Shown here in pieces: positions 25,256-37,129 of a DNA stretch of 64,000 nt (position 1 is the stretch's first letter; the number at the start of each line of letters is the position of its first letter). Position numbers and translations under genes: made by a program. The DNA comes from Leptodontidium sp. MPI-SDFR-AT-0119 (taxonomy: Eukaryota; Ascomycota; Leotiomycetes; Helotiales; Leptodontidiaceae). The notes under the pieces were generated by a model, which was not told where the DNA came from, ran no database searches, and saw only the letters and a program-made list of their open reading frames with translations. Location: NCBI GenBank assembly GCA_020726505.1, contig JAHLEZ010000014.1, positions 1,364,001-1,428,000 of the forward strand, given 5' to 3'.

Positions 25256-28200
25256 TGCGACGTGCAACAGTCCGCATGTCATGCCAGTAACTCGTCTCTT
25301 TCTACCCAATCCAGACGCTTCGCCGGGCGTGGGAATTGAAACCATCCCAAGGGTGTCTTGCTCTCTGGTCCGGGTGAAGCCACGATGGGGAAAAAGACTG
25401 GTCTAGATGCAAAGGCTTCAGACCCATAGAAGCTGTCTGCTTTGTATCTTTTGCAGATCTCAAGTGCGACGTGCAACAGAGCTGAGATCAAACCTCTCTC
25501 ATTCCTGGTACTTTAGTCCGCGAACAGGTTGAGGCCAGGGAAATGCCGGATATCGTGGGGTGTGGGAAGGGGGCTGACGCCCAAAACCTTCATCCCACGG
25601 TCTGGAGTGCTCCAAACCCGTCCTAAAAGGGAAGTCGAAATGTCGTTCGAAACTGCGGCGTGCAACAAAACGCTGCGAGGGCAATCAAATCAAATCAAAT
25701 CAAATCACACTCTCCTTCGTGTAACCTCAGACTCTTTGCCGAGCTGGGCTTGGGCTTGGGACTTAATGATGGGGCTTGGAATGGGATGGGATGTTTAATT
25801 GCCTCTTTCGGACAGTCTGGACTCACCAACAGCCTTTTTGGCGACTGGGCGATCCCTCTGATGTGCAACAGAAGATTCAGTCCAAGAAAGAATTGCCTTG
25901 AGGAACCTATGAAAGGCTTAGGAGTTGCTTTGCTGCAGAAAGTATTTAGATGTTAGTTCAGTAGTTGAAGCCACAAGAGGATTCAGGCGGAAGCGAGATT
26001 ATCCAGAGACGACCAGACCAAAAGACTCACCGATATAGCGCGAGCGAATGCTCGAAAGGTGGACGCCAGTATTGCAGATCTTTGAGACGTGCAACAAAGT
26101 CCTGAGATACTTCTTCGACTTTGATTCTTGGGCAATAGTTGGCTGCTCCGGATGCTTCGGTCAGGGGATCTCCCCTCGAACAGTACGGTTCGGTGGCTGA
26201 TGCAGATGGCCGTGCCTCTCTGCGCCTGAGTGTCGAAATCAGGATGAGGTTGACGATCCCTCAGCCCATAACCGCATAACCGCCGTCTGGACCGCTCGAT
26301 TTTTGGATGATCTCTCTGCGACGTGCAACAGCGATTTAGAACAATCCAACTCTCTCAAATGATTCGCTGTTGTCTTGCAAGACGGCCCGTTGCTTGCTTT
26401 GTTTGGGGGTTCTTGTCTATCGCTGGAAAGTTCCTGTGGTTGGGTTGGTCGGGTTGGTTGGGTTGGCATTCGGAACCAAGTCACCAGTCAGTGGGCAATC
26501 TCACACAACAACGGTCTGCAGCCACAAACCTCAAGGCTTAGAAATATTCCAACCTCTCGTTCATCTCTTGTGTGTAACTTTCCAGCTCTAGTCTCCCCTC
26601 CCAAACCTAGATAGATAAATTTGCAACGCCTTTCCTTTCCCCTCAAGATCCCGTGAGTGCGTGCCTGCCATGTGCTCCCTCTCGCAGTGCGCATGGGGTA
26701 AACAAATGAGCATGTATGTCATGCATCAATCTCGAACGCTCCAAAGGCGCCCAACCAAGCTCATCCAAACCCTTGGATAGCTGGGCTCAACCTAAGAGCG
26801 TGCAACAAAACACCAGATTCCCTCCTTTCCACCCCTCTGACTGGGTCGTGAGAAGCCGTTGACCAACGCAACAGGCTTTTCTCTGCCTTGGAATTTCCTG
26901 CAATGCGCCGCCGTCTGCATGCAAACGCCCGGATGCAATCAAAAATGAGATGCAATGCAGAGGAGACCGTCGTCCAGAGTCCAGGCACCGCCATCCCGAA
27001 GCAGCTGCATGGTCTAGAAGAAGCTCTACTTTTCTGCGATTTGCAACAGAAGAGGAGAAACGGTCCTCTCTGTCGGTGAGCAATCAGAATCGAGGAAATC
27101 CTGACCTCTGACTCTTTGAAGGCTGACCTGGGACTGGGGGTCACTACTGGATGCTTGTAATTAATTGCTTCGAACCCTCCATCTACTTTGGTACATGCCC
27201 GAATATTCCAACACTTGGCATCTGTGCGTAATACTAGAAGATTCCACTTTACAAGAGATATCAACCAATGAGCCAATCCGATTTGTCCTTTTCCATCTGT
27301 AATTAGTATATCTGGTCATTTAGCACAGACGTAAAATGTCAGATTATTGCCCTTGATACGAAGTAGTACTTCTCACAGTAGTCGGGCACAACGAATCAAG
27401 ATCATGCTAGGCTAGAGTCAGCAAGCAGCTGGCCTGGGTGTGCGTGCGTGCGTGTGGTTTGTCGGGATCCAGTAGGTAGGTCTCGTCTTAGCATTATTCT
27501 GGAACATCACCATCCATCATCCTGAGACAAACCAGGGAAAATACTCTAAATCGTCCAACTCCGCTCATGTGCATGAAGAGTGCGATGTGCATCAGAAATT
27601 TCAAGAGAGACATGGAAGATGTGACTTTCCAGATCAGCTGAGCTGAGAGGTCAGGACAGAACACCAGAACAACCCGTGCCTCTGGTTCTGCCATCATCCC
27701 TTCAGCCCTACCTACCTGGTACCTATCAACAACAAGTGTCAAGATTCTGACGACGCCTGACACGACGACACGCTGGCTTCCATGTCATCTCCATCTACAT
27801 GCTCCATCCATACCGTACAGTAAATTACAAACCCACATGCAAAAACACTCCGAAGCAAACCCATCAGTCCTACTAGCTCCGGCACTTGAGCAAATCCCTG
27901 GCGCGGCTTCCAAGACTCCCAAGACTCATAGACGTGCAACAAAACCTGCAAGCAAGATTATCATTTATTCGTTCTTTGCTGCGAGGAGTTAGTTAGTAAA
28001 GAGGGAAGAAGGATGGATGGATGGTTACATCCGAGGCTTGGTTTGGTTGGTTACAATTTTCTCTTGGGACCAAGAGAACAAGGGACGGTTTTCACCCTCG
28101 CTAAATTCTGGGCTCTCCTTAAATTCTCTTGGTGGTGGACTGGGCAAACCACCCATCTCTGCTCCTTTTTTTCTTCTCCATGGACGATGTGAGAGCGTAG

Positions 28201-31200
28201 AAAGTCGACCGTCCCGTTCTCAAATGTCCCAAGATCTGACTGAAGGTTCTACGTATTCAAGTCACCAAGAATTCTGTACGGAGTGAAGATTTTCTAATCA
28301 TATCACGTCACCGCTGGAGAGATGACTGGAATGCCATTCCCACCTCTCAACACTAATATTTAACTTCACCCTCCCGCATATCCAGCAATTTAGCGTCTCT
28401 TGGGTGCTCCCTTCGACATGCAACAAAACCTCTCTCTCTTCGTCATATCTCCCAGCCAAGACCGATATTTCACCATGACTTTACAGCAAGGCAAGCAAGA
28501 GGCAAGCCCGGGTGCCGCCGACTCGCTCGCTCGCTGGCTCGGCTTGGTGCCAGTGCGGCTTCAACGGACGGCAGCAGACAGCGCCATGGCTCGGGAAGAT
28601 TGTCACAGTCAGGTAGATTTACTTGGCAAGATGCGGAACGTAACATCCTTTCCTTTGCCTTTTGCCTTTGGCCCTGCAGGCAGGCGGATGGGACTACAGT
28701 AATCAAACTTCCAAGAGCTTCTAATCGACGCCCAGAAACTGAGATGTGCAACAAAAAGTTATTTTGTGTGGGTTGATGATCTTTTGTGGACGGACGAGTT
28801 AGTTCGACTGTAGGGATTTGGAATGAACGGCGGCTGATCTTTGTGGACGCTAGGTAGTTCCACGGTACGTGGAGATGTGGTGATGTCTTGGCTGATGAAA
28901 TATTTCGTTCATCTTCTTCTTCTTGCCCTTAGAAGGAGTTCGTGATTTGATGATGATGGTTTGAATTGGTCTTGATGGATTATGTGAATATATCGCAAAT
29001 TTCTAAGGAATGAGGAAGTGGCCGTGGCTCGTTGTGCGATTATCTCTCTTCCTACCTAGAATGTGTTCTGGCTAGTCACAACAACACTAAGCCTTGGCAA
29101 GCGAGATTTTACTTACCAACTCCACACCGTGTCAATCACCGCTCGAATATCACCCACGTAATCTATGATTCACCTGATTCTTTGAACTGGTACAAAGTTG
29201 CTCTTCCATCTCTCACAGAAACACTCACAACATTGGCATTCTTGTCCGCGGTTTCCTCGCAAGCTTGGCGATACCATACTACTCGAAAGAAAAGAAGGAT
29301 CTCGGATATCTTGGCGGTGTTCGGGGAACAATCTCGGATATATCCGACCAAACATCGACCCTCAGTGAACTCTAGACTTCTAATATAAGAGCCAAGAGAA
29401 TTGGCAAAGGAACAGGCGTGCAACAAAAGATTATATACATTCGAATCGATTGGCAGTGTTGATCCTCTTGGCTGTACCAGATGAAGGGTTACCCAGATAT
29501 CCTGGCACTCGGATATATCCGACCACAGGTCAACCCTCAGGAAACTCTAGATCTCAAATACAAAAGCCAAGAGAATTGGCAAGGCAGAAGACGTGCAACA
29601 AATATTGTAGTTCCTGGAATCGATTGGAAGTACGGCAATGGGATTCTTGGCTGTGCCAGAGGAAGAAGAATTTCGGGTCTCTTGGCAGGAAGAACCATAC
29701 GATGCGACCTCTTTGAACGGGATTTCCCACCCTACATCTACGATGGAAACTCTGAATAAAGCGGCCAAGAGAATTGGCAAGAAGTGCGACATGCAACGAA
29801 AGTATTTCACATCATAAGTTGCTGGTTCTAAATTGCTGCTCCATCCAATTGAAAGTAAAGTTCCGGAAATAAATCCGAAGTAGTTTGAAAAAGGGGTTGC
29901 TGACGCTAGTTAAAAATACGACTTCGGGGGAGCAGGAGTCGTCAACATCGTCGTCACTTCACTTCGTCCACCACTCCACCTCCACCACTCCACCTCCACC
30001 TCCCTAAATAAACAATCCACAGCGCAGTCATCAATCTAAAAGTCTTGAGTGATTTTGCGATATGCAACAAAACCCCAATTCACGCACTTTAATTGATCGG
30101 AATCCCAATTCTACTCCAGTAGGACGATTTATAAATATGCATACCACGTCATTAAGAGCGCTGACTGTTCAGATCACTCTCGCTGTCGGTCGTATGTATG
30201 TAACAAGTACATTACAGTACAGTACTGAGCGGTATTCGTACTAGCGCAATCGTGAATGCCAAACCTTCTTGCTCACTGCGTTCTCTTGATCCCGAAAGAG
30301 TTCCGCCGCCCCAAATTTCCAGTAATCAGAAGAACGGAATCGACGCCTCAATTCCTGGGCGTTAAGTGCGAAATGCAACAGAAGGTTCTTCTTTCTCTTA
30401 TTCTTTGTGTGAAGAGGATGGTCACTTCCAGCTTGGCAGGTGGTTTTTGTCTTGGACTGCCGCCTCTCTTCTTGTTCTTGTTCTGAGACTACACAGGTTG
30501 TCTTGTCCCTCGGAGGTTCTCGCTTAGCTTGGCATAACATACCTCACCCCTTTTGTGCTTCGCGATGTGAGAGATCCCTTCTCGCTGGACAGGACTCAAT
30601 TACAATCATAATCACAATCGCTCTCACCGTTAATCCAAACCCCAAGTCCTATGACTCGGGAATCAATTAATTGCCGTCCTTCGAAATATCCCCTCCCACT
30701 CTCACCGACATCCGGAATCGGCAAACTGTTCGTAGTGTCCACGTCGTCCACATACTTATCCACCGCCTCATGCAGTGTGGTAAACCTTCACAAATCAACC
30801 TTCCTTTCCAAGCATCTTTCTTGTCTCTTGGCTGAAAGTGCGACGTGCAACAACGGGTGATACTTCCTACAAGAGCAAGAACACGACCGATGGAAGTCTT
30901 CTTCCGCGGGGTTTTCCCTCTCACTCAAGACGTTTGCGCGCGCGCAAGCTTCAGCTGTCAGGTCAGGAAGGGGGTGCCGAAGGGCCGTCTTGGTACCTTT
31001 GGCCCTGGCTGTCCCGCCCTCCCCCCAAGCAACCGACATAAGCCCGTCCAGGTCTTGACAAAAAGGTTTTCGTAAAAGCAAAGCCTTCATATGATACGTG
31101 GAAGTAGAGCCAAGTGTTTGGTACGATGTGCAACAAAAACAGTCCTGCAGAAGATTAAGGGAAAACCGCAGCTCAATTCGACCTGAGCAAACTAGAAAAA

Positions 31201-31880
31201 GAATATGATACGATGGATCGTGGAATTGGATCTTGAGGCGTCAATCACATCCCAAGCGCCAAGACAAGCTTTGCCAAGTTTCTTGGCGAGATGACTGCCG
31301 TGATACCTCGAGTTATCATTTTCTCATCTCAATCCAACCTCACTTGTTGTTTTCCTAGATCTCATGTCAAGTATTCTACTAGTTCTAATTGTGAAACTTG
31401 CTGCAATTATAAAATATAAGAAAGGGCTCCAGAGCTGCTCCATCCGACCAATTCCCCCCCTCCTTCCAACCATCACGGGCTTTGCCCAGCCCTGAATCAC
31501 CGCCAAGAGCCTCACACATTCCAACTCAGCAAGCAAAATCATCACGCAAACAAAGCCAGCAAATCCTTAGCTTCTCTGGGCATTTTTGTCGATGTGCATC
31601 AGAACTCACCGTTCAAACCCAAATCAACGAATCAGGAGCCCTCTAATCCTCATTATTGCACACACCAGCTGAAGTACCTACCTGCCTAGGTATCCCCTCT
31701 TCCTCAATTTTCTCCGCTCGAAATGCCGTGCGGTCCGGCGGTCATCACACTGCACCACAACCAGTTGTCGTCGGGACCAAACTATTTCCGCAAATAGGAC
31801 CACTCCAAGGTACAGTTATGCAACCAGCTGCAACGGTGTCTTTTAGACAATCTCTCGGCGCTGGATGAGACATGCAACAA
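25256..31880 (+). repeat. Array of 21 copies of a GCGAYRTGCAACARAA motif (candidate ncRNA units)
   Basis: The first T of the TGCAAC core lies at 25263, 25472, 25661, 25864, 26090, 26324, 26801, 27042, 27588, 27935, 28419, 28747, 29419, 29594, 29792, 30063, 30374, 30846, 31129, 31595 and 31873. All are on the plus strand. Copies at 27588 and 31595 read TGCATC. The extended consensus is about 16 nt: GCGA, C/T, G/A, TGCAACA, A/G, AA. Spacing ranges from 175 to 672 bp, with a first block near 200 bp. The sequence between motifs is diverged, but several units share an upstream GATC...CTCTG segment (25.2-26.3 kb) or a CCAA...TTGG stem. A given 7-mer is expected about once per 16 kb per strand. There are no CRISPR-like identical repeats or uniform spacers. 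I do not recognise the family; a non-coding RNA array or protein-binding array are inferences. Confidence 0.85.
29335..29600 (+). repeat. 175-bp tandem duplication of a motif unit
   Basis: Two adjacent units share, at an exact 175-bp offset, the palindrome CGGATATATCCG (29335-29346 and 29510-29521), a GAACTCTAGA-like segment, the stem GCCAAGAGAATTGGC (29391-29405 and 29566-29580) and the motif core (29419 and 29594). A third, partial unit repeats the stem (29764-29778) and core (29792). The core starts exactly 14 nt after the stem in all three. Confidence 0.85.
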
Positions 31881-34360
31881 AAACTTCCTGATCTCTTTCT
31901 TTGTCTCAGCTGATTGCCCGAGAGCTGGTTTTGGTGGCTTGGTTGAGATTGTTTAAGCTTTGTTTGATGATTGTCGAGATGGTTTGGAATTCTTTCTCCT
32001 TTCTCGCTTAACGATATCCGTAGTCCTCCACCCCCCTCCTCCCCCTGGACTTCCCCCTGGAAGGCTGGAAGGAGAGGGAGAGTACAACTCTCCAGTCTCG
32101 GGGGTAAATCAAACACCACATCGTTACGAATTGTATCTAGTAGAGAAGTTTCGCTACGATTCCTCCCTCGCTGTGATGTTTTGATTGTTTGGGGAGTTTG
32201 GCGATTCCAGTTTCTGGTGTTTGATCTCCGGTGTCAGAGTCTGGGGTTGACGGGGAGGACAGTTTGTCTAGGCTCGTATTCCAAATTTTAGACTTTACGT
32301 CAAATTGTTTTCAGCTGTGGTTTTGTGCTGGAGGCGTGTGCGGGATTTTCACAACACGGCTTGTTCTGGAACATGTTTGGCTTTTGGGATAGATCAGTAC
32401 CAAAGTCATAGGAAAGTTCCGGACAAATGAAGTTCAGATACCCCGCCCAGCGGCTTGAGTCTAAGTATTCATCATCGACAGAGAGATTATGGCCCCTTCT
32501 TTTCCTAAGAAAGTCTTCCTCTCTATGTAAGAAACTTGTTTCTTTCAGCCTGCGAGTGCGAACCCCATGTATGAAGACATGCAAAACATAGGAATATATC
32601 CACAGTCAACAACTTAGAAGCCTGGAATTATGCTCCTCATGCTGGTATAATCCCCAACCAGCTGAGCATGGGATTCTCACGTCCAAAGGTAGTAAATCCC
32701 TTGTCGGAGCTGCCAAAGTCGGTTCCAAGTCGCGGAATGCTCGAAGACTCAATCACGCAGACTGATCAATCAGACAATTTAACCAGCTTATCGACTCTCC
32801 ATCCTCGAGCTCTCTTCTCCTGGCCATGGACTCTAGTAAGTCCACTAATTCTCTCCAGAATCAAATTACAGCCACAGACTACCTCCTCCTATCAACTCGC
32901 TATCATCCGGGATATCATTCACCTTTCTCTCCGCAACTTTTCCTAGTCAGCAACCATGTGGAACATGAGCTGCTGCTGATGACCGCATCTACAACAACAA
33001 ATACGTACAATACAAGGTCCGAGAGTGCAAAGCTCTACATCAAGATTCAAAAGCGAACAGTCCAACAACGAGTAGCTCTGCGCCAGGGCTAGCCAAATAT
33101 ATCCATCCCTCCATCCACAGCTAAGTATATCTTCATATACGAGAGGCCCACACCTCCAGGAGATCGGACATGCAAACCTCCAAAGATCTCTGGCACCGCT
33201 GTTTACTAGGCAGGAATACTCCACCTCCACCTCCACCGCACAGCACTGCTCAACAGCTGCAAACCCATTTCCTTATATCTTCCTTCCTCCTTGGTCTACA
33301 TACACGCTTCCGTTCAAACGTCATACACATATCCCACCTCTTCTGGGAACATACAAAAAAAATCCTCCACAGGCGAAAAGGCACGGCGATGAAGTAAACG
33401 TACACCAATCTCCTGATCCTCTCCGCAGTAAAGAGTCAATAGTATGCCTACGATTGTGACGGGTTTGCTATATTCTGGGTACGAGTTTCTTGTTACCACC
33501 CATCCAATTGCAACGGCCATCTATCTATCTGTATTTCGGGGAATCAAAACATTGCAGCTATGGTACTGAGTCTGAAGGAGAAGAAATGCCTTGTTGGACT
33601 GCCATATCAGCGTAGGTGACGTTTCGCTTCTGCCAATTTCAAGTTCAAGCGGACGTAGATCCACATGATTTTTCCCTCCTCCTTTTCTCCTTCTCTTTCT
33701 TCTAGGCAAAACTAAAACACATACACACCACCCATCCATCCATTATCATTCCTCTCACGCCTAGATCTACAATTTACTACAAAGCTAGCTAGCTATATCA
33801 CCAGTACGACCAGTACCTTTTCTCTCCTGATGAATTCCCCCCCTCAGTCATTCATCCAACATACCCTCCTACAATTATTTCCTCGATTCTATTCACCACA
33901 AATAAAAAGCGATACGTCCCCTGACTCCCCCTCACAAAACCCAGCCAGCCAACCAAACCAGCTGTACACAAACCCTCTCTGAGGTCAAAAGTGCTGAATA
34001 CCGCAGAGGAAATGACAAACCACACAAAACACAACATGAACAAAGACAGACAAACAAGAGAGAGAGAGACACCTAACGGGCTTAAGACATACCCGAACCA
34101 GAACCTCCTCGCTTTACTCGCCATCGCGACTCGATTACCCAACTCGATATCTCCCTCTTATTAATAGCAGTCAATGGAGCTGGAGCGGGAGGACTTATCA
34201 TCTCACGATGCAAGCAAACAACAGAAAGATACCCACCCCCACAAGGACACATGAACGCATGCAGACATGCAGAAATTTATTTAAACATGTATAATCTAAG
34301 CACAGCCCGCCTCCCATCCTCACGACATTTAAAGAGTCTAGGTCCGGCCTTTTCTGTCTC

Positions 34361-34376
34361 TGATGTGTGCAACAAA
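34361..34376 (+). repeat. Outlying copy of the array motif
   Basis: TGATGTGTGCAACAAAAC, same strand as the array but 2.5 kb beyond its last member. The core begins at 34368. Confidence 0.7.
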
Positions 34377-35087
34377 ACTTCTTGAAGTGCAAACATGTAA
34401 ACAAATATCGTGGATGATATAACTTCGGCTCATAATAAAAGCGGACACAGCTGGAGATCTTCCAGGTGCAATAATAACCAATCAATGGATTATCACAGAC
34501 ATCTAGGAAGCAAAATTCCAGAGAAAGAACCCATCGTCATTTCATTCATGCAGTCAATTTGCCTCCCTGTCTATCTCACACAGGGCCGAGAGAGCTCATC
34601 AAGAGAGAGACTCGGCCGCCACTCATCGTTGCTTCCTGCCTATGGTATCTTGCCACCCCCCTCATCTTCGACTTCTCAAATACAGCACACCTAAAAGCAG
34701 GACCCACAAACCGAAAGAAGCAGATCCATACATCCTGCGCCTTCCTATGTGCCATGCAAAGGAACCGGTCGAACGATTATCACCTCGCTTGAAAAACGCC
34801 CTTCTCCTCTCCTTCACTCAATATCCCCTTCTGGTTCAAAAACTTAGGTCCTCTCGCGAAAAGAATACACTGCCAAACCACCCATGTGTGAAAGCTCTAA
34901 TCGAAAGTCCCATACCCCATCTCTGACCGTGCTATCCAAGGCGGATAGAGCAGGAAGGTATCTAGAGGCAGAATATATAGTCTGAAAAGAAATCGTCGTA
35001 AGGAGGGTATAGACCTCTATTGCTGTATGCTCAGGGTATCTGTTCTTTCTGAAATCTTTGCTGTTGGCCGTATCGATGTGGAAAGAC

Positions 35088-37129
35088 TCAAGAATCTTGT
35101 GGCGTTGATCTCTCAGCTCGTGCCTTTCTTGGGCCGCCCTTCAAACTCTTGACACGAGACAAGAATCCACCACCAGTCTTTGGAGCTGTAGATGGGGGCA
35201 TACTGCTATCGGCTCCATCACCAGTAACACGTCTCTCGAGGCGTTCGCCAAATCCACGTCTGGGAGGGCTACTTGGTGCTCTGGCTCTGCCGGTCTTCTC
35301 AGGTTCAACAATGGTGATGCTCTCCTTCTTATCATCGCCCTTACTGAACTCATTGAAAAATGGGTTTGTCTCGTTGACCTTGGTTCCGCCAGGCGTGCGC
35401 AGCTCTGGAGAGTACATTCCTTCGGGACTGGTGATACGACCTGAGGGGCCATAATCGCGTCTAGTGCCGTTGATTCCCCGAATCTTCTGAGCCAAAGACT
35501 TCTTACGGCCCAAACCTCCTACCTCGGCTGGAGATGTTTGCTCACTCTCACGGCGCTGAAGTGCTGCTCTGGATGCAGGGGCTCCCTCCAAGAAGGTCGA
35601 AGTCCCTAGACCAAGGGTTTCCTCGCCATGGATGGGCTCAACTCGGGTAGTGGCGCTTTGAACAACAGGCTGGGATCCTACAGGTCGTGGAATTAGGTTG
35701 TCGTAAGGCTCGTATCCATTGTTTCCCGCTCCGCCCTTGGAATAGTCCTTGAAGGCCTCCTCATCAGCTTGTCCAAGGAATGTTGCATGGTCTGGTCTCC
35801 TATTGATGGGTCCTCCGCCTCCTAGAACATTGTTCAAAGAGTCCTTAGGGAAGGCCTGCATCGGTGCACGTCTGCTACCTTGTCTGTTGCGGTGGGGATT
35901 GCAAGCATCGAAGGGTCCGTCATGATGGAATACTATTACAATTAGCAGTTAAAGGAACCTAAGTACGCGAAAACTTACATCCAGTGCCATAGATACTTGT
36001 AACATCTAATTTATCGATGATGTCCAATTTTCGGTCCGGCTTTCTCTTAGGATCCTTTCCTTCGCGCTCTCGTCGCTCTCTACGCTCACGTCTCTTTCTC
36101 TCCTGTCGCTTCTTCTCCTCCTCTGGGTCGAGTGGCTTTCGGTCAACAACAGAAGATTCAGAGTTTCTTCGTACTCGTCTGTTAGAGTCAAGTCTGCGGG
36201 CTGTTGAAGAATCCACTGGGTCGGCGAATATATCTAATTCTTGTTGCGAAGGTGCTGGTTTGCTGATAGACGAACCACCCGCGATTCTGCGAGCGCGCAT
36301 TGCCTCCTCCTGTGATCTAGATGGGCGATGGCCAGATGATCCTCTGGGGGGTCCACGGGGCGGAACATTCTCACCACGGGCTGTGTAAGGAGGAGGCATC
36401 TTTTCACCAGTGTTTGTTCGAGGAGGTGGTGGTCGCATGGTGTTGCTGCTTGCTGGCTTGTCATCCAGAGTCAGATTGTCCTGGAATTTGAAAGTTAGCA
36501 ACTCAGGGCTTTGAGTCATTGTCATGATTCTAAATAAAGCAGTAATTTGTGTTGGCAATCGAAGTTGGGAAAAGGGGGGTTTTGTTGTAATCACGAGCAG
36601 ATAAACACGTCCTTGGAATGGGAATGACGTACAAATAGATCAGCGGCATTGCCAGTCAATGCAGGTCTTGGCTGAGAATCTGTTGCGAAGGCCATCTTAT
36701 CAGGGGATCCGAGAGCTCTTTGGGAATATATATTGGGTTGTAGTTGTTCGGCAGAGGAATCAAGGAATGGGTTTCGAGAGACAGGTCTTGGGGGAGCGTC
36801 CAAAGGTGAGCGTTGGCCGTTCGAGAGAGCAGGAGATGCTGCCCGATTGCGAAAGGGGTTGTTCGAGGAGAGGTTCAGCTGCAGTCCTGGGGACATGCGC
36901 GAATCTATATCAAAACAGGATATTGTTAGCTGGCAGATTCATGCATGTCCCTGACAGCGAGTTGATAGAACGTTTGAAACAAGCCAATTGCCAACTTGAT
37001 ACGCCCAACACAACCATAAGTGGGGTTGAGGATCTGTCGTTGATGCGGCGAAGCGCGCCCACAGAATATATCATCAGGGGATGAAGGACCAGTGAACTGA
37101 CCTGCTTGGCCTGGTTGGGCGAGCGACAT
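35088..37129 (-). CDS. pal1: Pal1 cell morphology protein
   Basis: Four exons, 37129-37102, 36904-36633, 36480-35979 and 35932-35088, give 548 residues. In fission yeast Pal1 localises to growing tips and, with endocytic partners, maintains cylindrical shape. The first exon encodes only MSLAQPGQA, spliced to DSRMSPGLQLNLSSNNPF. The Pal1 domain core is unmistakable across the exon 3/4 junction: KLDVTSIYGTG then LFHHDGPFDACNPHRNR. It is preceded by a highly basic RKRRERRERRERE stretch. The C-terminal third is polar, with NPFFNEF and a basic end. The NPF tripeptides (SNNPF, RNPF, TNPFF) are the usual EH-domain ligands of endocytic proteins. The 5' flank carries many GA-rich tracts. Confidence 0.9.

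Larger units (their letters stand above)
24561..35087. other. 10.5-kb protein-gene desert hosting a motif array
   Basis: No ORF longer than about 170 codons and none with a recognisable domain, in a genome that otherwise has a gene every 2-3 kb. No transposase, reverse transcriptase or LTR is visible. From 25.25 to 31.9 kb the plus strand carries the repeated TGCAACA motif array described separately. The 32-35 kb part has simple repeats (CTCCACCTCCACC near 33225) and perhaps decayed motif copies (GACATGCAAAAC at about 32575; GACATGCAAAC at about 33168). Confidence 0.7.

Noticed and set aside
26616..26632. Possible weak array copies (AATTTGCAACGCC here; ACATGCAAAAAC near 27838)
   Set aside because: They match only five to seven core bases and lack the GCGA and ARAA flanks, so were not counted.
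25256..31880. CRISPR array interpretation
   Set aside because: The repeats are short and degenerate, spacers vary from 175 to 672 bp, no cas genes are present and the organism is eukaryotic.
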